A model generated the notes under the pieces. That model searched no databases. It saw only the letters and a program-made list of their open reading frames with translations, and was not told where the DNA came from. A program made the position numbers and the translations under genes. A stretch of 64,000 nucleotides of DNA from Sacculina carcini. Its lineage: Eukaryota; Arthropoda; Thecostraca; Sacculinidae. The stretch covers positions 3,738,349 to 3,802,348 of the forward strand of contig OU696584.1 of NCBI GenBank assembly GCA_916048095.2, read 5' to 3'. Below are positions 36,900 through 47,895 of the stretch, one piece after another (the stretch's first letter is position 1; every line of letters begins with the position of its first letter).

Positions 36900-37318
36900 C
36901 GATCTCACACAGACACACACACACACTCACAGACACACGGCCCGCACACGCACACACACAGGCACACGCGCACACAAACACGCGACTCACACACTGAGGG
37001 GCCGTCCCCAACAAGGGGGGCGCGCCAGGCACGAACGCACACACACACACACGGAGGGTCGGGCCAGGCACGGAATTTAGCACCTAGCCGCGAAAACCTC
37101 AACCACTATCAGCAGCACGAATCACCACGAAAACGCAAATAGCCGGAGCGTCACAAAAACATATCCGCACAGGACAATCTCTCAAACAATAGTGACACAC
37201 ACACACACACACTGACATACACGTACAAACACACGCACAGCTTTATTATTATCATAACAAATTCCGCGGTTGTCTTATCAGTACAACAAATTCCGCTTCG
37301 TGCGGTTCTTGTCGCTAG

Positions 37319-37369
<51 letters not shown>

Positions 37370-37392
37370 TTCAACAGGAATGTTCAAGAGAC
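36900..37392. repeat. CA-rich DNA and (TA)n tract
   Basis: CA-rich stretches at 36900-37060 and 37197-37212, then a TA run at about 37319-37369. The first part may be the 5' UTR of LINE D. No gene seen. Confidence 0.6.
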
Positions 37393-38030
37393 CTACAGAG
37401 AGAGAGATGAGGGGAAATTCAGAGTAGACTGACGGTTAGAAGACAGTGGATGTAAAGGAGGAGTAGGATTAGGAGCATGATAGGTATGTGCAGCTGAGGT
37501 AGGAATGGAGAAGGGAGTGTGGTAGTCAAGCAATAGCAGAATTATTTTGGGATGAGGAAGCAATGACAGGAGTACACAGAGGATCAAAGGAGGAAGGACA
37601 AGAATGGGACAATAGATCATCGGAAGTGGAAGTGCAAGTTGAAGTCCGTGCGCAAATGCTACTACGCATCGCCAAGAAAGAAGCAAAAGAAGAACTAAAA
37701 GATGAGTGGCCATGTGGACAGCCAGCCCGACAACAGTTACTACATCTTTCAGGAGCCGACTAGCCTCACGACGAAGTAGTGTGGTCACCAGCGCAGCGGC
37801 CACAAGTCACCGGGCGAGAACATCGGGAGCTTTGTGGACCAGCCCAGAACACCGATAACAGCGTACGACCCAGAAGTGGATATAAACAGGGCAGGATCGT
37901 AGCCAACGAAGATTCGATCGCCGAGTCTCTTCAGCAAGGTGAGCGCAGGAGACAGTGTCAACATAGCATGTACTGAATCATTCCAAGGTTTAACAATAAT
38001 TAACACGTTCAGATCAGTCAAATGAAGATC
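37393..38030 (-). pseudogene. LINE ORF1 fragment with zinc knuckles (H)
   Basis: The minus strand shows RRM-end-like IFVGYDPALFIS and, in shifting frames, VRCYRCSGLVHKAPD (near 37830), TCGRCAGDHTTSS (near 37790) and RCSNCCRAGCPHGHSSFSS (near 37730). This is the three-knuckle end of CR1-type ORF1. At least three frameshifts. It may belong to a second LINE copy lying upstream of LINE D. Confidence 0.6.
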
Positions 38031-38314
38031 AGCTGGCGCCGGATTATTACGTCTAAACAGCCGTCTAAACAGACTAACTCGTCTAAACAGACAAACAAAA
38101 AGACTAACCCGTCTAAACAGACTAACTCGTCTTAGCAGCTCATGTAAACGCTCATGACAATCAAAGAAAGACAGAGAAAAAAAATAAAGATAATGTAAGA
38201 TTTAGAGAACACCAGAATAACAAGAACACTCAGTATACTCAACGGCGACCAGAAACATATAGCACAGAGGTAAATTCAAATAGCCCGCAAACACAACCAC
38301 ACAACATGAGTGTC
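38031..38314. other. Intergenic with a short tandem motif
   Basis: Repeated CGTCTAAACAGACTAAC phrases at about 38050-38135. No gene seen. Confidence 0.5.
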
Positions 38315-38520
38315 GCCAGGTGTTATGTTGTTGTTATTGTCGTTTTAAGCGCACGCCAGCCAGTTTAGACTATAAGGCTCGCCCCACTGTGCACCCATCT
38401 AGAGTGGTGACTCCCAGTATAGCCAAGCAAAGGTGTTGATGAACGAACCCGGGCCAGGATTCGAACCGCGAACCTCTGACTCAGGAGTTCAGCGCTTAAC
38501 CACAGAGCTGCTCGTGAGCT
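38315..38520 (-). mobile_element. tRNA-derived SINE
   Basis: On the minus strand the head reads CACGAGCAGCTCTGTGGTT, containing an A-box-like segment (38500-38512), then a perfect B box GGTTCGAATCC (38457-38467) about 35 bases on: a split pol III promoter as in tRNA. A body of about 100 bp follows, then a tail AATAACAACAACATAAC near 38320-38340. No cloverleaf or CCA end is expected. The AAC-rich tail resembles the 3' end of Jockey LINEs F and G, a possible source of reverse transcriptase. Duplications at its ends are not clear. Confidence 0.75.
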
Positions 38521-39084
38521 TGGTGACAGGTGAGTGACACAACAAATAAATTTAGTATATATTTGATACATTACAAGTTAATGCAAGATCATTTACGTAG
38601 CAGCACTTATCTCCACATGCAAGCAAAATCACAAACTTCACTTGCCAAGCATATAAAACATCATAACCAGACTACTGAAACATAACTATATATAAGACTA
38701 CAACATACATATATATAACACTACAACATGCCAAGAAATTTCATTTTACTTGCGCGGAAGTATTGCCCCTTGGTGAAGAAAAACTATATATAAAAAAATA
38801 CAAAATTGTGCCACACATTTTCACGCGATTGTCGAACAATGATCTCACAGCTATTAAATTATTAAGTAGGTTGTAGTCATTTTTATAGGCTCCTGACTAA
38901 TGTGACTTGTGACGCGTAATCGATTGGGTGTAGACAATTGTGCGATTGCTTGTCTTGTTTGCGGGCGATTTTATGCTTGTGGCTGTGAAGGTTAATAATT
39001 TGTATACGAATTAATTGAGTTATTCCTATGCACAGGTAAGCTAAAGGTCTCAGTTGTTCATTTGATTTGTTAGTCTCGATGTTA
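38521..39084. other. Intergenic, no gene seen
   Basis: AT-rich. Nothing supported beyond short AT runs. Confidence 0.5.
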
Positions 39085-40121
39085 AGCTCAGTGTATTTGT
39101 TATATCGCCTGTTATACACGGGCGCGCAACAGCTACACAGTATGAACAAGCGGACAAAGCTTAAACAGTTATTTACGGAAACAATAAAAGGAATGAAGAA
39201 CACATTAATGAATAACTATTACACAATGTAAGTAAGGCAATGAACACATTAACACAATGAGATGAACACATTGAAGAGTGATTGATGATTGATGAACACA
39301 GTGATGAGTGAGCGATACGTACTATGTATAACAATACAATAAACATAATTAGACTAAAACATAGGTAAACACAAGCATACATGCATTCGCACCCACACAT
39401 ACACATTAGAGAGAGGCAAAAGGAGTCATGGGATCAAAGGGAATTTCAAGAAGATGTTTACGTAGAGAAGAGGTAAAATATCGATACGTGAGCGAGGTGA
39501 TATGAGAAGGGAGCGAGTTATATAATTGAGGACTGTAGAACGAGAGCGATTTAGAAGACCAGGCACATTCATTGAGGGCGAGAGGACAGCATAGAGGAGC
39601 AGAATAACGGGAAGTGGGATTAGAAGAGGGAGAAATCAGTTCAGAAAGATATATAGGTTGATTGTGAGCATGTAAGAGTTTGAAGATTATGCAGCAGATT
39701 TTGAAATGAATGCGCGATTTAACATGAAGCCAACGGAATTGAAACAGAAAGGAGAAGTATGGCGACAGAAGATAGGATACAAAACAAAACGACAGGACTG
39801 ATTTATTTCGCGCTGAAGAATTTTGAAAGAATAATTAGGACAGCTGGAGTGGAGTGAGCTGCAGTAGTCGAGTCTGGAGAAAATAAGAGAATGAACATGA
39901 TTGATTGCAAATGGCTGATCGAGACAGGGACGGATGCGATAAAGTGAGCGAAGAATCAAGCGACTAGTGCGAGTAGTAGAAAGGATATTTGTTGAGATGG
40001 AAAGGGAAGAGTCAAATATAACACCGAGATTTTTAACAGTCACTGAAAGAGATAAGGGGAGGAAAGGAGGAGGTTGAAGATCGATACATTCGGATTTAGA
40101 AGTGATCAAGAGGAGAGGACG
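39085..40121 (-). mobile_element. CR1/L2-like LINE 3' fragment
   Basis: The minus strand encodes the end of ORF2: VKNLGVIFDSSLSIS, SLIFSRLDYCSSLHSS (near 39870), LQREINQSCRFVL and, after a frameshift near 39687, PQLYNSLPSHITSLTYRYF to about 39430. A 3' UTR follows to about 39085 with CAGGCGATATAACAAATAC. It is 5'-truncated at about 40121, where an LTR-like sequence begins. Confidence 0.75.
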
Positions 40122-40375
40122 TGTGGCGTTTAGGTAGCCACGGAATTACACATGCTAACAACGTGAGTTCTGTGGACCGACTGTATTTAACACAATAGGA
40201 CGAAACGAACAGGTCACACGTACAGACAAACATACAAACATAAAATTGGTCAAACACGAACACAATGATGGTCAAACGCAACACGACACGCAAACATACT
40301 CATTGCTGCACAGGTCACTGCGCTTCTGGCAGGTACCGCCAGGTGGAGCTATACGCAATTACACGTGGCGCACCA
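40122..40375. repeat. Diverged relative of the S1/S2 LTR
   Basis: Begins TGTGGCGTTTAGGTAGCCAC and follows S1 and S2 for about 190 bp (GTGGACCGACTGTATTTA, CACACGTACA), then diverges. It ends near GTGGCGCACCAC. Boundaries and target duplication are uncertain. Confidence 0.5.
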
Positions 40376-40457
40376 CCGGACCCCCACCAGAAGCGGAGCG
40401 GTATTGATGAGTTTCGGTGATAATGGTGTCGGACTTTCGATGATGTCGGTGAAGCTT

Positions 40458-40542
40458 CGCCGGTATGATAGACCGGCGCGCCATACTGCACGGCAGCACG
40501 AGGCCAAGTAGATTTCACACAATGAAATCGACCTCGTGCTGC
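40458..40542. repeat. Two adjacent hairpins
   Basis: First: CGCCGGT (40458-40464) with ACCGGCG (40472-40478). Second: GCAGCACGAGG (40493-40503) with CCTCGTGCTGC (40532-40542), reinforced inside by GATTTCA and TGAAATC. The role is unknown. Confidence 0.75.
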
Positions 40543-40688
40543 GCAGTTAGGTGGCGAGGTTGTTGAGCAGAAACTGCATCCAGCAAGGAGTCGAGCGAAT
40601 CCTGACGAAATTATGTTGACCCCTTGCTACGCAGACGTTTGCTGTTCAGTGAGGCAAAGTTTGGCGTTAGTTCGTCAGTGTTATGTCA

Positions 40689-41826
40689 ATCCATACAGAT
40701 ATCATCATATGCAGACGACATCACAATCACAAGCACACACAGACACGCCGACACAGCAGTGCACACAATACAACCTTACATCAACACACTACAACAATGG
40801 TTCAGCACAAACCAACTGAACATTGCACCTGCGAAATCCACAGCCACACTCATCACCAACTGGACATCCGAACACAACTACACACCACAAATCACCATCA
40901 ACAACACGATCATCCCACACACGCACACACCAAAAATACTAGGCGTCACATACGACACACAACTCTCATTCAAACAGCACATCACCAACATTAAATCCAA
41001 GGTCACTCCACGCCTCAACACACTGAAAGCACTCTCACACACAACTTTCGGACACAACAAAGACACCACAACCACCATATACAAACAGTACATCCGACCC
41101 GTGATAGAATATGCTAGCCCCGCATGGGCTAGCAATCTCACAATACGCCACACAAACACACTTCAAACACTTCAAAACACCGCACTCAGAACAATCACAG
41201 GATGCACAGCTACCACACCAGCAGACCACCTTCATCACGAAACCAAAATACTCAAACTGACACACCACCTAGACATGAGAGGCACACAAACACTCGCAGC
41301 AGCAGTCACCAACACAGCACATCCACTACATCACCTCACAACACAAGACAACACAGACAGAAACATAAAAACAACACCAAGCACACTTTACCACAGACAA
41401 ATTTTCACATCACTTCCACCAGCTCCCCCACGCACATCAATCAAGAAACACATACACACAGAGATCGCACGGAAAGCCATACACTCACTACAACACAATA
41501 CACTCCTACAAAGACACCCACCGCACATACACAAATCAGAAAACACACTCACAAGGGAATACAAAGTGCATCTGGCCAGGTTGAGATCATCCTGCCCTTC
41601 TGTCATATCAGAAAAGGTTGAATGACTCAATCGACGACACCTGTCCAGATTGCAATTCAGCACCACACACCATCACACACATCATGCAACACTGCACAGC
41701 ACACACACAACTCAGACGCCAACACAAAATTACATCTATCAGAGACCTGTGGAACAACCCGGTCGGTGCCGTGTCTTTCCTCAGGAGCTCGAGGTTGCTC
41801 GGCCAGACAACCTGAGGAACAACAAC
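40689..41826 (+). mobile_element. Jockey-like LINE G, 5'-truncated
   Basis: Sibling of F on the opposite strand. One frame is open from the RT active site (SYADDITITS, near 40710) through KSKVTPRLNTLKALSHTTFG, IRPVIEYASPAWASNL and HLARLR to 41625. A frameshift follows, and then CPDCNSAPHTITHIMQHC and WNNPVGAVSFLRSSRLLGQ. It ends CAGACAACCTGAGG plus AACAACAACAA. It is better preserved than F. No target duplication was identified. Confidence 0.87.
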
Positions 41827-42604
41827 AACCCGCCTGGCGTTTCCAGACCAGTTCAAGCTGAGAGTATATATATGGTAGAGACTAGAAGGATCAACACTGA
41901 CTTGCAAGTGAATCCTGAAAAACCTCATGAGAGCTGCCAAGTGTGTGTGTAGCTGGCCAATCGCATTATTATGCACAACTGCAATGCGCCATTCTCGCTG
42001 GAGTCCTAGAGTTAGAAAGGTGTTTCCGCCTTCTCCCATGCGCCTTGACCCAGCCCAACCATGACCCTTCATGTTGAAGCGTGTGACCCCCCGGCCTTGA
42101 AGAAGACATCAAGGAGAGGTTCATCCGGGAGGTCGTCACCTCCATCACGTACACACCCGTCAGTGGTGCATCCAGAGGGAAATTTTGGCAGGTGCTGAAA
42201 TAATGTTGTGGGACTGAAATTTGGGAGCGATCAGTCGTGTACATGCATCGTTATGCAACGTCTTTGCGACAATGTTTATATCAACAAATTCTGCAGAAAA
42301 ATATTTCTCTTGACCTCTTAGTGAACCTCTCGGTTATGAGGAGTTGATAGAAACATTGTTGGGGGTCTTCGGCCCACTGAGCCCCCTCTAGATCCGCCAG
42401 TGACACCTGATCCTCTCCCCTCCAGCCAGAACCAGGACATGGTGACAGAAAAGCCTAAAGAAGCCAGCTACGACCCATTCTTGGAAAGCCCCACTATCGT
42501 GGAGGAGGATGGGCCCAACATTGAGGAACTCATCAAGGAGGTGAACACCTGATATAGGAGCAAGACGGCAGAGGTGAAGCCTGGGAAATTCCCCAGACTG
42601 GTAT
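41827..42604 (+). pseudogene. Unidentified reading frame split by a hAT MITE
   Basis: Upstream of the MITE one frame reads LEEDIKERFIREVVTSITYT (from about 42097). Downstream the frame reads DPLPSSQNQDMVTEKPKEAS and ends EELIKEVNT with a stop near 42551. The two frames meet in phase at the duplicated ACACC. Polar and acidic, with no domain recognised. It could be a decayed host gene or part of an older mobile element. Confidence 0.35.
42162..42402. mobile_element. hAT MITE (241 bp)
   Basis: Ends CAGTGGTGCATCCAGAGGG and, inverted, CACTGGCGGATCTAGAGGG. The 8-bp flanks ACACCCGT and ACACCTGA match at six of eight positions. This is typical of CAGTGGCGGAT-type hAT MITEs. No coding content. Confidence 0.7.
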
Positions 42605-42639
42605 AGACTAGACTAGACTGGTTCCATAGACTGGTTCCA

Positions 42640-43050
42640 GTAACAGTTTTTGTCTAGTTTAATTATATTTTCATTGTGGAAAATATTTTTTATATTTCAA
42701 TTAAAAAAGGTACTTATCATTTATCTCTTGTTATCGCAAGTCAACATTTATTATCGCTATCGTTTTATCGCTTATCGCAGGTTGGGTTTTGAAAAATGTT
42801 TACCGTTTATCGTTTATCGCACATTGGGGGAAAGTACTATCGTTTTGTCGTTATCGCAAGTTAGAAAAAAGGTTATCGCAGAAACCACTGGTAGTCAACA
42901 TACACGCATTTGACATGCACGCAGGGACACTGCCAATTGAAACAAGCAAAACAGAGAAGACGAGCTATAAGATGAATGAGCGATTGAATAAAAGTCAATT
43001 GACTGCTGAATAATCTAACGATGCGCTACCTTGACCTTATACACACGGAT
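42640..43050. other. TTATCG-rich DNA upstream of OS-9
   Basis: Irregular TTATCG(C) repeats at about 42715-42880, then unique DNA. No gene seen. Confidence 0.6.
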
Positions 43051-43056
43051 TATAAA
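43051..43056 (+). promoter_or_regulatory. Possible TATA box of the OS-9 gene
   Basis: TATAAA lies 54 bp before the chosen ATG, which would give a very short 5' leader. Alternatively TTATTTGGCAG ending at 43104 is a splice acceptor for an upstream exon. Sequence alone does not decide. Confidence 0.3.
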
Positions 43057-43109
43057 CTGGTTGAGTCCGATTGTTGATTTTCATACTGGTGTATTATTTG
43101 GCAGATGGG

Positions 43110-45389
43110 ATGTTTTGTGACGCAGCATATTTCCTCGAGCTGTTTGTTTTTGTCGTGTTCTGTTTGAACATCACGGCCGCTGAGCCGATCGACGAGCCAT
43201 TCGTCAAGTTTGTGGTTGACGTTGACAACACGCCGGTGACGATTTCAACGCACTCCTCGACCGAAGAGGTGGTGCGCATCGCCAACGTTAAGGGACAGTC
43301 ATATACTTGTCACGTTCCGTTATCGGCTGCTGCTGCGACATACGCGGCGCATGAGCACAACCAGACGCGGGCGTTGGCGGCGGCCAGCGCCGAAATTTCC
43401 GCCGTGCTCGCCAAACTGGCGCGCCGTTCGTCGTGTCTGACGCACACCAGCGGCTGGTGGACGTACGAGCTGTGCGTGATGCAGTCGGTCAGCCAGTATC
43501 ACTTGGAGGCGGGTCGCACGGTCAGTGGTGCCGTCATCTCGCTAGGCCACTTTCAGTCCGAATTCAACTGGACGACAGCGGCGGCGAGTGGTGGCGCGAC
43601 CGACCAGGGAGCGCCTCGTGCGCGTCAGCTGCGGCACCGCTACCACAGTCAAATGTACGACGGCGGCAGCTACTGTGAGCTGGTCGAGCGGCCGCGCTCC
43701 ACCGAGGTGCGCTACTGGTGCGGCGAGTCGGCGCTGGTCGGCGACACGGACGCCCCGGCCGGTTTGGGCTCGTCGTCTTCGTCTTCGCTGCTGTCGTCTT
43801 TGATGGCCGACGCCGGCGACCGAGTGGTGAGTGTGCGCGAGCCGCGCTCGTGCCACTACGTCATCGACGTTCACGTGCAGGCACTGTGTGACGTGGCCGC
43901 GCTGCGACCGGCCGTCACGCCGACGCCCACCGTGCTCCAGTGTCACCCTCTGGTGGCAGCCGACGAACTACGTGCGCTGTTGACGGCACGCGTCACCGCA
44001 CTGCTGTCTCGAATGCGTGTAGCGGCGGCGTCGGTGCCGTCTGTAGCGCGTGCGCTCGGCTCGTGGCGGCAAGAGTGGCAGCGCGGCGGTGGCCGACACG
44101 TGCAGCCTTCGGCGGCCACAATGATCAAATGCGAGCTGCTAGCTGGCTGTGTGACGTCCTTGGCGACGTCACTTGTCAACGTGACCGGTGCGCTGCAGTC
44201 GCCGTTTCGACAGTCGAGCGCCGCCAGTCAGTCGCTGAGTGGCGTGTTGTCCAAAGTGTCCGCCACGCTGGATACAGTCAGGCAGCGTGCACACACGGTC
44301 ACCAGTCTAATAACTCTGCATCAGAAGCAGCAGGGGCGACGGCGGTCGGCGAATGTCAATGATGATGATGATGGTGATGATGAAGCGAACGACTGGGCGG
44401 AGACAACGGTCGTATCTCTGTGCGAGTGTGTCGACCAGGTGGTGAGCGTAGTGGGGGCGCTGGCGTTACCTAGTGTCACCGCGGCACTGCAGCTCCATCT
44501 GGCGGAGCTCAGCGACAACACGGCGCTGTCGCACGCGTCCATGGCGCTGGCCGCCGCCGAGTCGCCGGTGCTCGCGCTGGCACAGCAGTTTAGCGACGCC
44601 GATCGGCTTCGGCGCGCCGTGCTTGCCGCGCTCATCCCTCCGTCAAAGCGTGGTAGCGCCGGCGAGAGCGGGCAGAGTGGAGAGGCAAGGCGTTCGCCTG
44701 GCGGAAACAGTGGTACGAGTCGAGCGATGAGCGCCAGTGAGCGTTGGCGACGACTGGTGGCTGGCAGTGGTGGCGTAGATGCTGCCTTGCCGGCGGTCGG
44801 CAGCCTGCTGCGCATGCGACGGGTGAACAGCGATCAGCAGCACAGTGTGATATCTGCGCTGCAGCAACGACTGGCCACGGTTGGCCTGCAAGTGGACACA
44901 CCGCAGCTGAACGTGCGTGTGTTGACGCGTCACAACGACGGTGACGAAATCGGCGCAGTTAACAGCGGGGGCGGCGGTGGTTCTCATGAGGAGCATACGC
45001 TGAACGGTGAGGAGCTGCGGGCACTCGAGAATGTCGTGGTGGCCATGGTGCTGGGCGGCACCGGCGATCACGTGATCAGCGAACATCAGGAACATCGCAG
45101 ACTGGCCGACAACTATTTGTATGATGTGCACACGCACGCTCGTGCGCTGCAGGAGACACTGCCTCTGTCCCCATCCGCTGACGGTGATGGTGCGCGGGCG
45201 ATGAAAGGGTCACATCAATCTGCAGAGTGGTCAGGTGAGACTGAAGGGCCGGCTTCATCTCAGCCATCGTCTGCCAATGCGGCAGATCAGCCTCCGATTG
45301 CCGGTGCATTGACGCGTGCTCGCCGAGATGACGTGTCTGGTGATAATGCAGCGGATCCGACCGTCCTGATACTGGCCGACGGACATTGA
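43110..45389 (+). CDS. OS9: OS-9-like ER lectin, single exon
   Basis: 759 residues from the ATG at 43110. The N-terminus is a signal peptide (hydrophobic LELFVFVVFCLNITA, residues 9-23). The MRH lectin domain spans about 109-259, with six conserved Cys (109, 122, 189, 204, 247, 259), the tandem WW (116-117), Gln129, Arg194/196, Glu243 and Tyr249, matching the mannose-binding set of human OS-9; the usual Asp after the third Cys is Glu190. After a long Ala/Ser/Arg-rich middle, the C-terminal OS-9 region is recognisable (VDTPQLNVRVLTRH about 595, GEELRALENVVVAMVLGG, RRLADNYLYDV about 665). OS-9 binds trimmed N-glycans on misfolded glycoproteins in the ER lumen and hands them to SEL1L-HRD1 for degradation. 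The whole protein lies in one uninterrupted frame, whereas the vertebrate gene has many introns. No KDEL-type end is seen. Strong G/C third-position bias. Confidence 0.93.
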   Translation: MFCDAAYFLELFVFVVFCLNITAAEPIDEPFVKFVVDVDNTPVTISTHSSTEEVVRIANVKGQSYTCHVPLSAAAATYAAHEHNQTRALAAASAEISAVLAKLARRSSCLTHTSGWWTYELCVMQSVSQYHLEAGRTVSGAVISLGHFQSEFNWTTAAASGGATDQGAPRARQLRHRYHSQMYDGGSYCELVERPRSTEVRYWCGESALVGDTDAPAGLGSSSSSSLLSSLMADAGDRVVSVREPRSCHYVIDVHVQALCDVAALRPAVTPTPTVLQCHPLVAADELRALLTARVTALLSRMRVAAASVPSVARALGSWRQEWQRGGGRHVQPSAATMIKCELLAGCVTSLATSLVNVTGALQSPFRQSSAASQSLSGVLSKVSATLDTVRQRAHTVTSLITLHQKQQGRRRSANVNDDDDGDDEANDWAETTVVSLCECVDQVVSVVGALALPSVTAALQLHLAELSDNTALSHASMALAAAESPVLALAQQFSDADRLRRAVLAALIPPSKRGSAGESGQSGEARRSPGGNSGTSRAMSASERWRRLVAGSGGVDAALPAVGSLLRMRRVNSDQQHSVISALQQRLATVGLQVDTPQLNVRVLTRHNDGDEIGAVNSGGGGGSHEEHTLNGEELRALENVVVAMVLGGTGDHVISEHQEHRRLADNYLYDVHTHARALQETLPLSPSADGDGARAMKGSHQSAEWSGETEGPASSQPSSANAADQPPIAGALTRARRDDVSGDNAADPTVLILADGH

Positions 45390-47523
45390 TGGGTAAGCGG
45401 GCGAGATCACCGGTGCAATTGGGATGCGCAGTGGCGGCACCAGGGCTGGCATAAGGGGTGTAGGCGACAACATCAACATGTAAGCACAATTCATCCGATA
45501 TTTAAGCTTTCCCTCGTTGCCTTGACTCGGTGAGTTTGTGGTGAATCTCTCACATATCGACTGAGCCCCTCATCACCACCCCGTACTGAAACTTTCTGGT
45601 GCTGCCGTTGGACACGCAACAGGACGGATGATTGAGTGAGGGGATTGTCACGGGTGTTGAACACTTATTTTATTTGACCTTGTTTGTTCGTTGTGTGTGT
45701 TTTGGCTGATTTTTGTGCTTGTTTGGCGTGGTTATCATTAATTTCCTTGGGCATTACAATGTTCCTGCACGGGTCGGTGTGCTGGCAACTAGAGAGTACA
45801 TACCGCTTCACAGAAACTGTATTGTAAAAATGATGTCGATCAACACAAACCGCCGCGGACGCAATACATGGGATGAGCTTGGCGATATCTGTCTCGTCAA
45901 GTTCGCACTCGAACCACAAGCGCCCGCATTTCTTTTGAACTCATATTGACATAGTGAGGTGCACTGATGTGTGTATTGTCTACATTATTCGAAGGCAACG
46001 TACAGGTAATGACGATAGGATAGCACCATTGTTGTACGAAACACTGCATCGACACAGCTCATAAAAATCGCACTATATGCGTATACAAATACCGGAAAAG
46101 CTATAATGCAGCTTCATAGGTGCGCTGAAGCACAATTAATTCACATATGTGTTGACATTTATGATGTAAGGCACTTTAACCACGACAACACACATCAGCT
46201 ATTTCTCCCACGAGAAAGAACAACACGCACACATCAAGTACTTACTGGCTGTGAAACGAGCACATAACGTGAATGCGGCCACTTGGAATCAGCGTAGACT
46301 GTTTGAAACATCTGCACAAATACAGCTGTAAAATCGGTATCAAATTCCAGTGCAAAGAGAAGAACGAAAGGAACGACACAAACAAATAAATGGGAAGAGA
46401 GCACAACGACAATCAGACACATGCACAGAACGCAAAGCAGCTCAGAGCCTACGAATTCACCTCAAACGCTAATGTCTCATATGAAAATACAACACCAATG
46501 CGGAGCCGGCTGATACACCTACTTCTACGTCTTTATACATACAACCACGGAACAAGACAAAGCTAAATAAACAAAAAACGAGCAATGAAACGAGAATGCA
46601 TTGACAAATCAGACGGAAATACCTAAGCCTCAGTGAGCCTGCTTTACAAAAAATCACACCCTCATTAGGGATCGATGGTCCAAAGAACCGCATAAAGACA
46701 TGCGTTGGCGGATACATCATTCATGCATAAAACAATACCAAAGCGGCAACCATCAACTTAGATCAGACCATGCTCCGAATCGTCACTATTTCATCTTGGA
46801 AAGCAGCGAAAAATGCAGGCAAAATAGTTGACAATAGGAAAAACCAAAAAAGCAATGCAAAATGTCGTACAGTGTATAAATTCACAATCACAACTTGCTA
46901 AAACAGCAGAACATCACAAAAACACCCCAAAACAGAAAATCTGAATGAGAAACGTTGCTTGACATCACAGATGAGAAATGGTGCCAACGAGGCCTGTCAT
47001 TGGTGGGAGCCTCAATCGGTCACACCAATCAGTGGATAATTCAGTTGTGGTCACTAATCAGTGAGAACTCGACAACTCAGTGAGGTAGCGCACAGTGACG
47101 TCAGCATTCCGAGGGAATTTCGCCAACAAGCAAACGAGAGGTAGTGTAGTCGCTACTCCATGGCGAATCCGCAAGTTTCTTCGACTGCTTGTGTTAACTT
47201 GTCGTACATCACCTATTGCAGAAGCCACAACCACACACAATGCCCAATGACCAGATACATCAACCACCAACTGACGTATTAGAAAAATAATCGCTCGTCA
47301 GACAACAGTTTAATATGCTATTACTCTACTCTATACCACATACATCATAACATTCGCGTTTCTAGTTCATAGCGTTCATAAAGCATGGTGACATAAAAAA
47401 GAGCGGTCAGTCCTGCGGGAACATCAATAACAAACCGTTTTAGACAGGCAGCTGCTGAGAATTGACATTGCAAAGACCAATTACCACCTCACCCACTACC
47501 ACCACACTGAATGAGTGCGCATG
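45390..47523. other. 3' flank of OS-9, no further gene seen
   Basis: AATAAA occurs on the plus strand near 46385 and 46565 and could end an OS-9 transcript. Short open frames (for example 45713-45949) have no coding character that I trust. Confidence 0.5.
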
Positions 47524-47525
47524 TA

Positions 47526-47893
47526 TTCGATTCAGCTTCAGAAGTAATTCCGAAGTACTTCTAAGCGTTCCATTCACACTTCAGGAGTACTTAGGAAGTA
47601 CTTCTAAGGGCTTCTGAAGTGAACCCAGAAGTTTTCATTCATGACGCAGAGTAGGCATTGGTTTCGTTTGTTTTTGTTTTCTGAGCATTCATTTTGAGCC
47701 TAATTCGTTCAGAACTGCAAATATATTTCACTAAATTTTGCAATATTAGGAAAAACAGACCGTACTCCAAAATATTAACACGAGCGGAACAAACAACACC
47801 ACAATGATGACTGAGTAACAATAAGTGTCGCACTTCTGAAAGTGTTCGATTCATGCACTTCGGAAGTTCCTACTTCTGAACTGGTGAATCGAA
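47526..47893. mobile_element. TA-flanked MITE (368 bp)
   Basis: Ends TTCGATTCAGCTTCAGAAGT and, inverted, TTCGATTCACCAGTTCAGAA, with TTCCGAAGT further in on both sides. Flanked by TA at 47524-47525 and 47894-47895, suggesting a Tc1/mariner-type target. Subterminal ACTTC/GAAGT palindromes are abundant. No coding content. Confidence 0.72.
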
Positions 47894-47895
47894 TA

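Noticed and set aside
40390-40460. Hammerhead-ribozyme core (TTGATGAG)
   Set aside because: No matching GAAA segment and stems in the required order on either strand.
43094-43946. Minus-strand frames opposite OS-9
   Set aside because: Shadows of a GC-rich coding sequence with clear lectin homology on the plus strand.
45713-45949. Small open frame downstream of OS-9
   Set aside because: 78 codons, no recognisable motif, signal or codon bias.
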